Assembly (NCBI GenBank): GCA_905182975.1
Contig: CAJJDM010000004.1
Coordinates: 912,428 to 976,427 of the forward strand
Length of the DNA: 64,000 bases
Direction: 5' to 3'
Source of the DNA: Paramecium primaurelia
Lineage: Eukaryota; Ciliophora; Oligohymenophorea; Peniculida; Parameciidae
Made by a program: the position numbers and the translations under genes. The first letter of the stretch is position 1. Each line of letters opens with the position of its first letter. Below, piece after piece: positions 63,990-64,000 of the stretch. The notes beneath the pieces were generated by a model that saw nothing but the letters and a program-made list of their open reading frames with translations, had not been told where the DNA came from and ran no database searches.

Positions 63990-64000
63990 CTTTTATTTTT

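Noticed and set aside
1..64000. Telomeric repeats (CCCCAA/CCCAAA type), tRNA or rRNA genes, transposase genes
   Set aside because: Looked for by eye on both strands; no array of telomeric units, no rRNA-like GC-richer block and no transposase motif was seen. A tRNA could be missed by eye, so this is a weak negative.

Overview
The window looks like ciliate macronuclear DNA, almost certainly Paramecium. It is very AT-rich, reading frames stay open only when TAA and TAG are read as glutamine with TGA as the sole stop, and nearly every gene is split by tiny GT..AG introns of 20-31 nt. Genes are packed with short spacers. All CDS models below were built by hand under this code. For 22 of 23 multi-exon or long models, the exon sum is a whole number of codons and the stop is TGA; the kinase at 25258..26800 is the exception in content (one internal TGA).

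Layout. 62..13542 (+): an SCP-type phosphatase, a cyclic-nucleotide-binding K+ channel, a kinesin-like coiled-coil protein with a degenerate motor, and a 2,187-residue surface protein. 13629..19358 (-): an oxoglutarate/malate-type mitochondrial carrier and two tandem copines. 19530..23265 (+): a coiled-coil/helical-repeat protein, a secreted protein and a SHIPPO-repeat (ODF3/STPG-like) protein. 23463..27683 (-): a CFAP97-like protein, an unknown protein, a Ser/Thr kinase and a basic nuclear-type protein. 28375..30917: a perfect 1,271-bp direct duplication on both sides of a single N, carrying a PX-domain gene twice; a RING-finger gene is cut in the left copy and complete on the right. 32262..33092 (+): an NPSN-like Qb-SNARE. 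33781..51257: two convergent paralogous giants (2,825 and 2,833 residues) with Cys-rich, beta-helix-like and C-terminal multi-pass membrane parts.

From about 51.3 to 60 kb the coding density collapses. This stretch holds a second N flanked by a 226-bp repeat, a relic of the WD40 gene, a kinase relic, another frameshifted relic, and one intact gene: a papain-family protein that has lost all three catalytic residues. The window ends with a 1,283-residue protein (60086..63989, -) combining a Cys/His-rich N-terminus, pentapeptide-like turns and about 19 WD40 repeats, of which about nine central ones look identical in DNA.

Themes. Several products fit ciliary, cortical and membrane biology of a large ciliate cell (channel, copines, PX, SNARE, SHIPPO, CFAP97, kinesin-like protein, giant surface proteins), but nothing here is an operon; neighbours share only compact spacing. 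No tRNA, rRNA, CRISPR, transposase or telomeric repeat array was recognised. I found no clear multi-gene 'system'; the most unusual items are the catalytically dead papain homologue, the homogenised WD40 array with its one-repeat relic nearby, the in-frame TGA in the kinase and the two assembly junctions.
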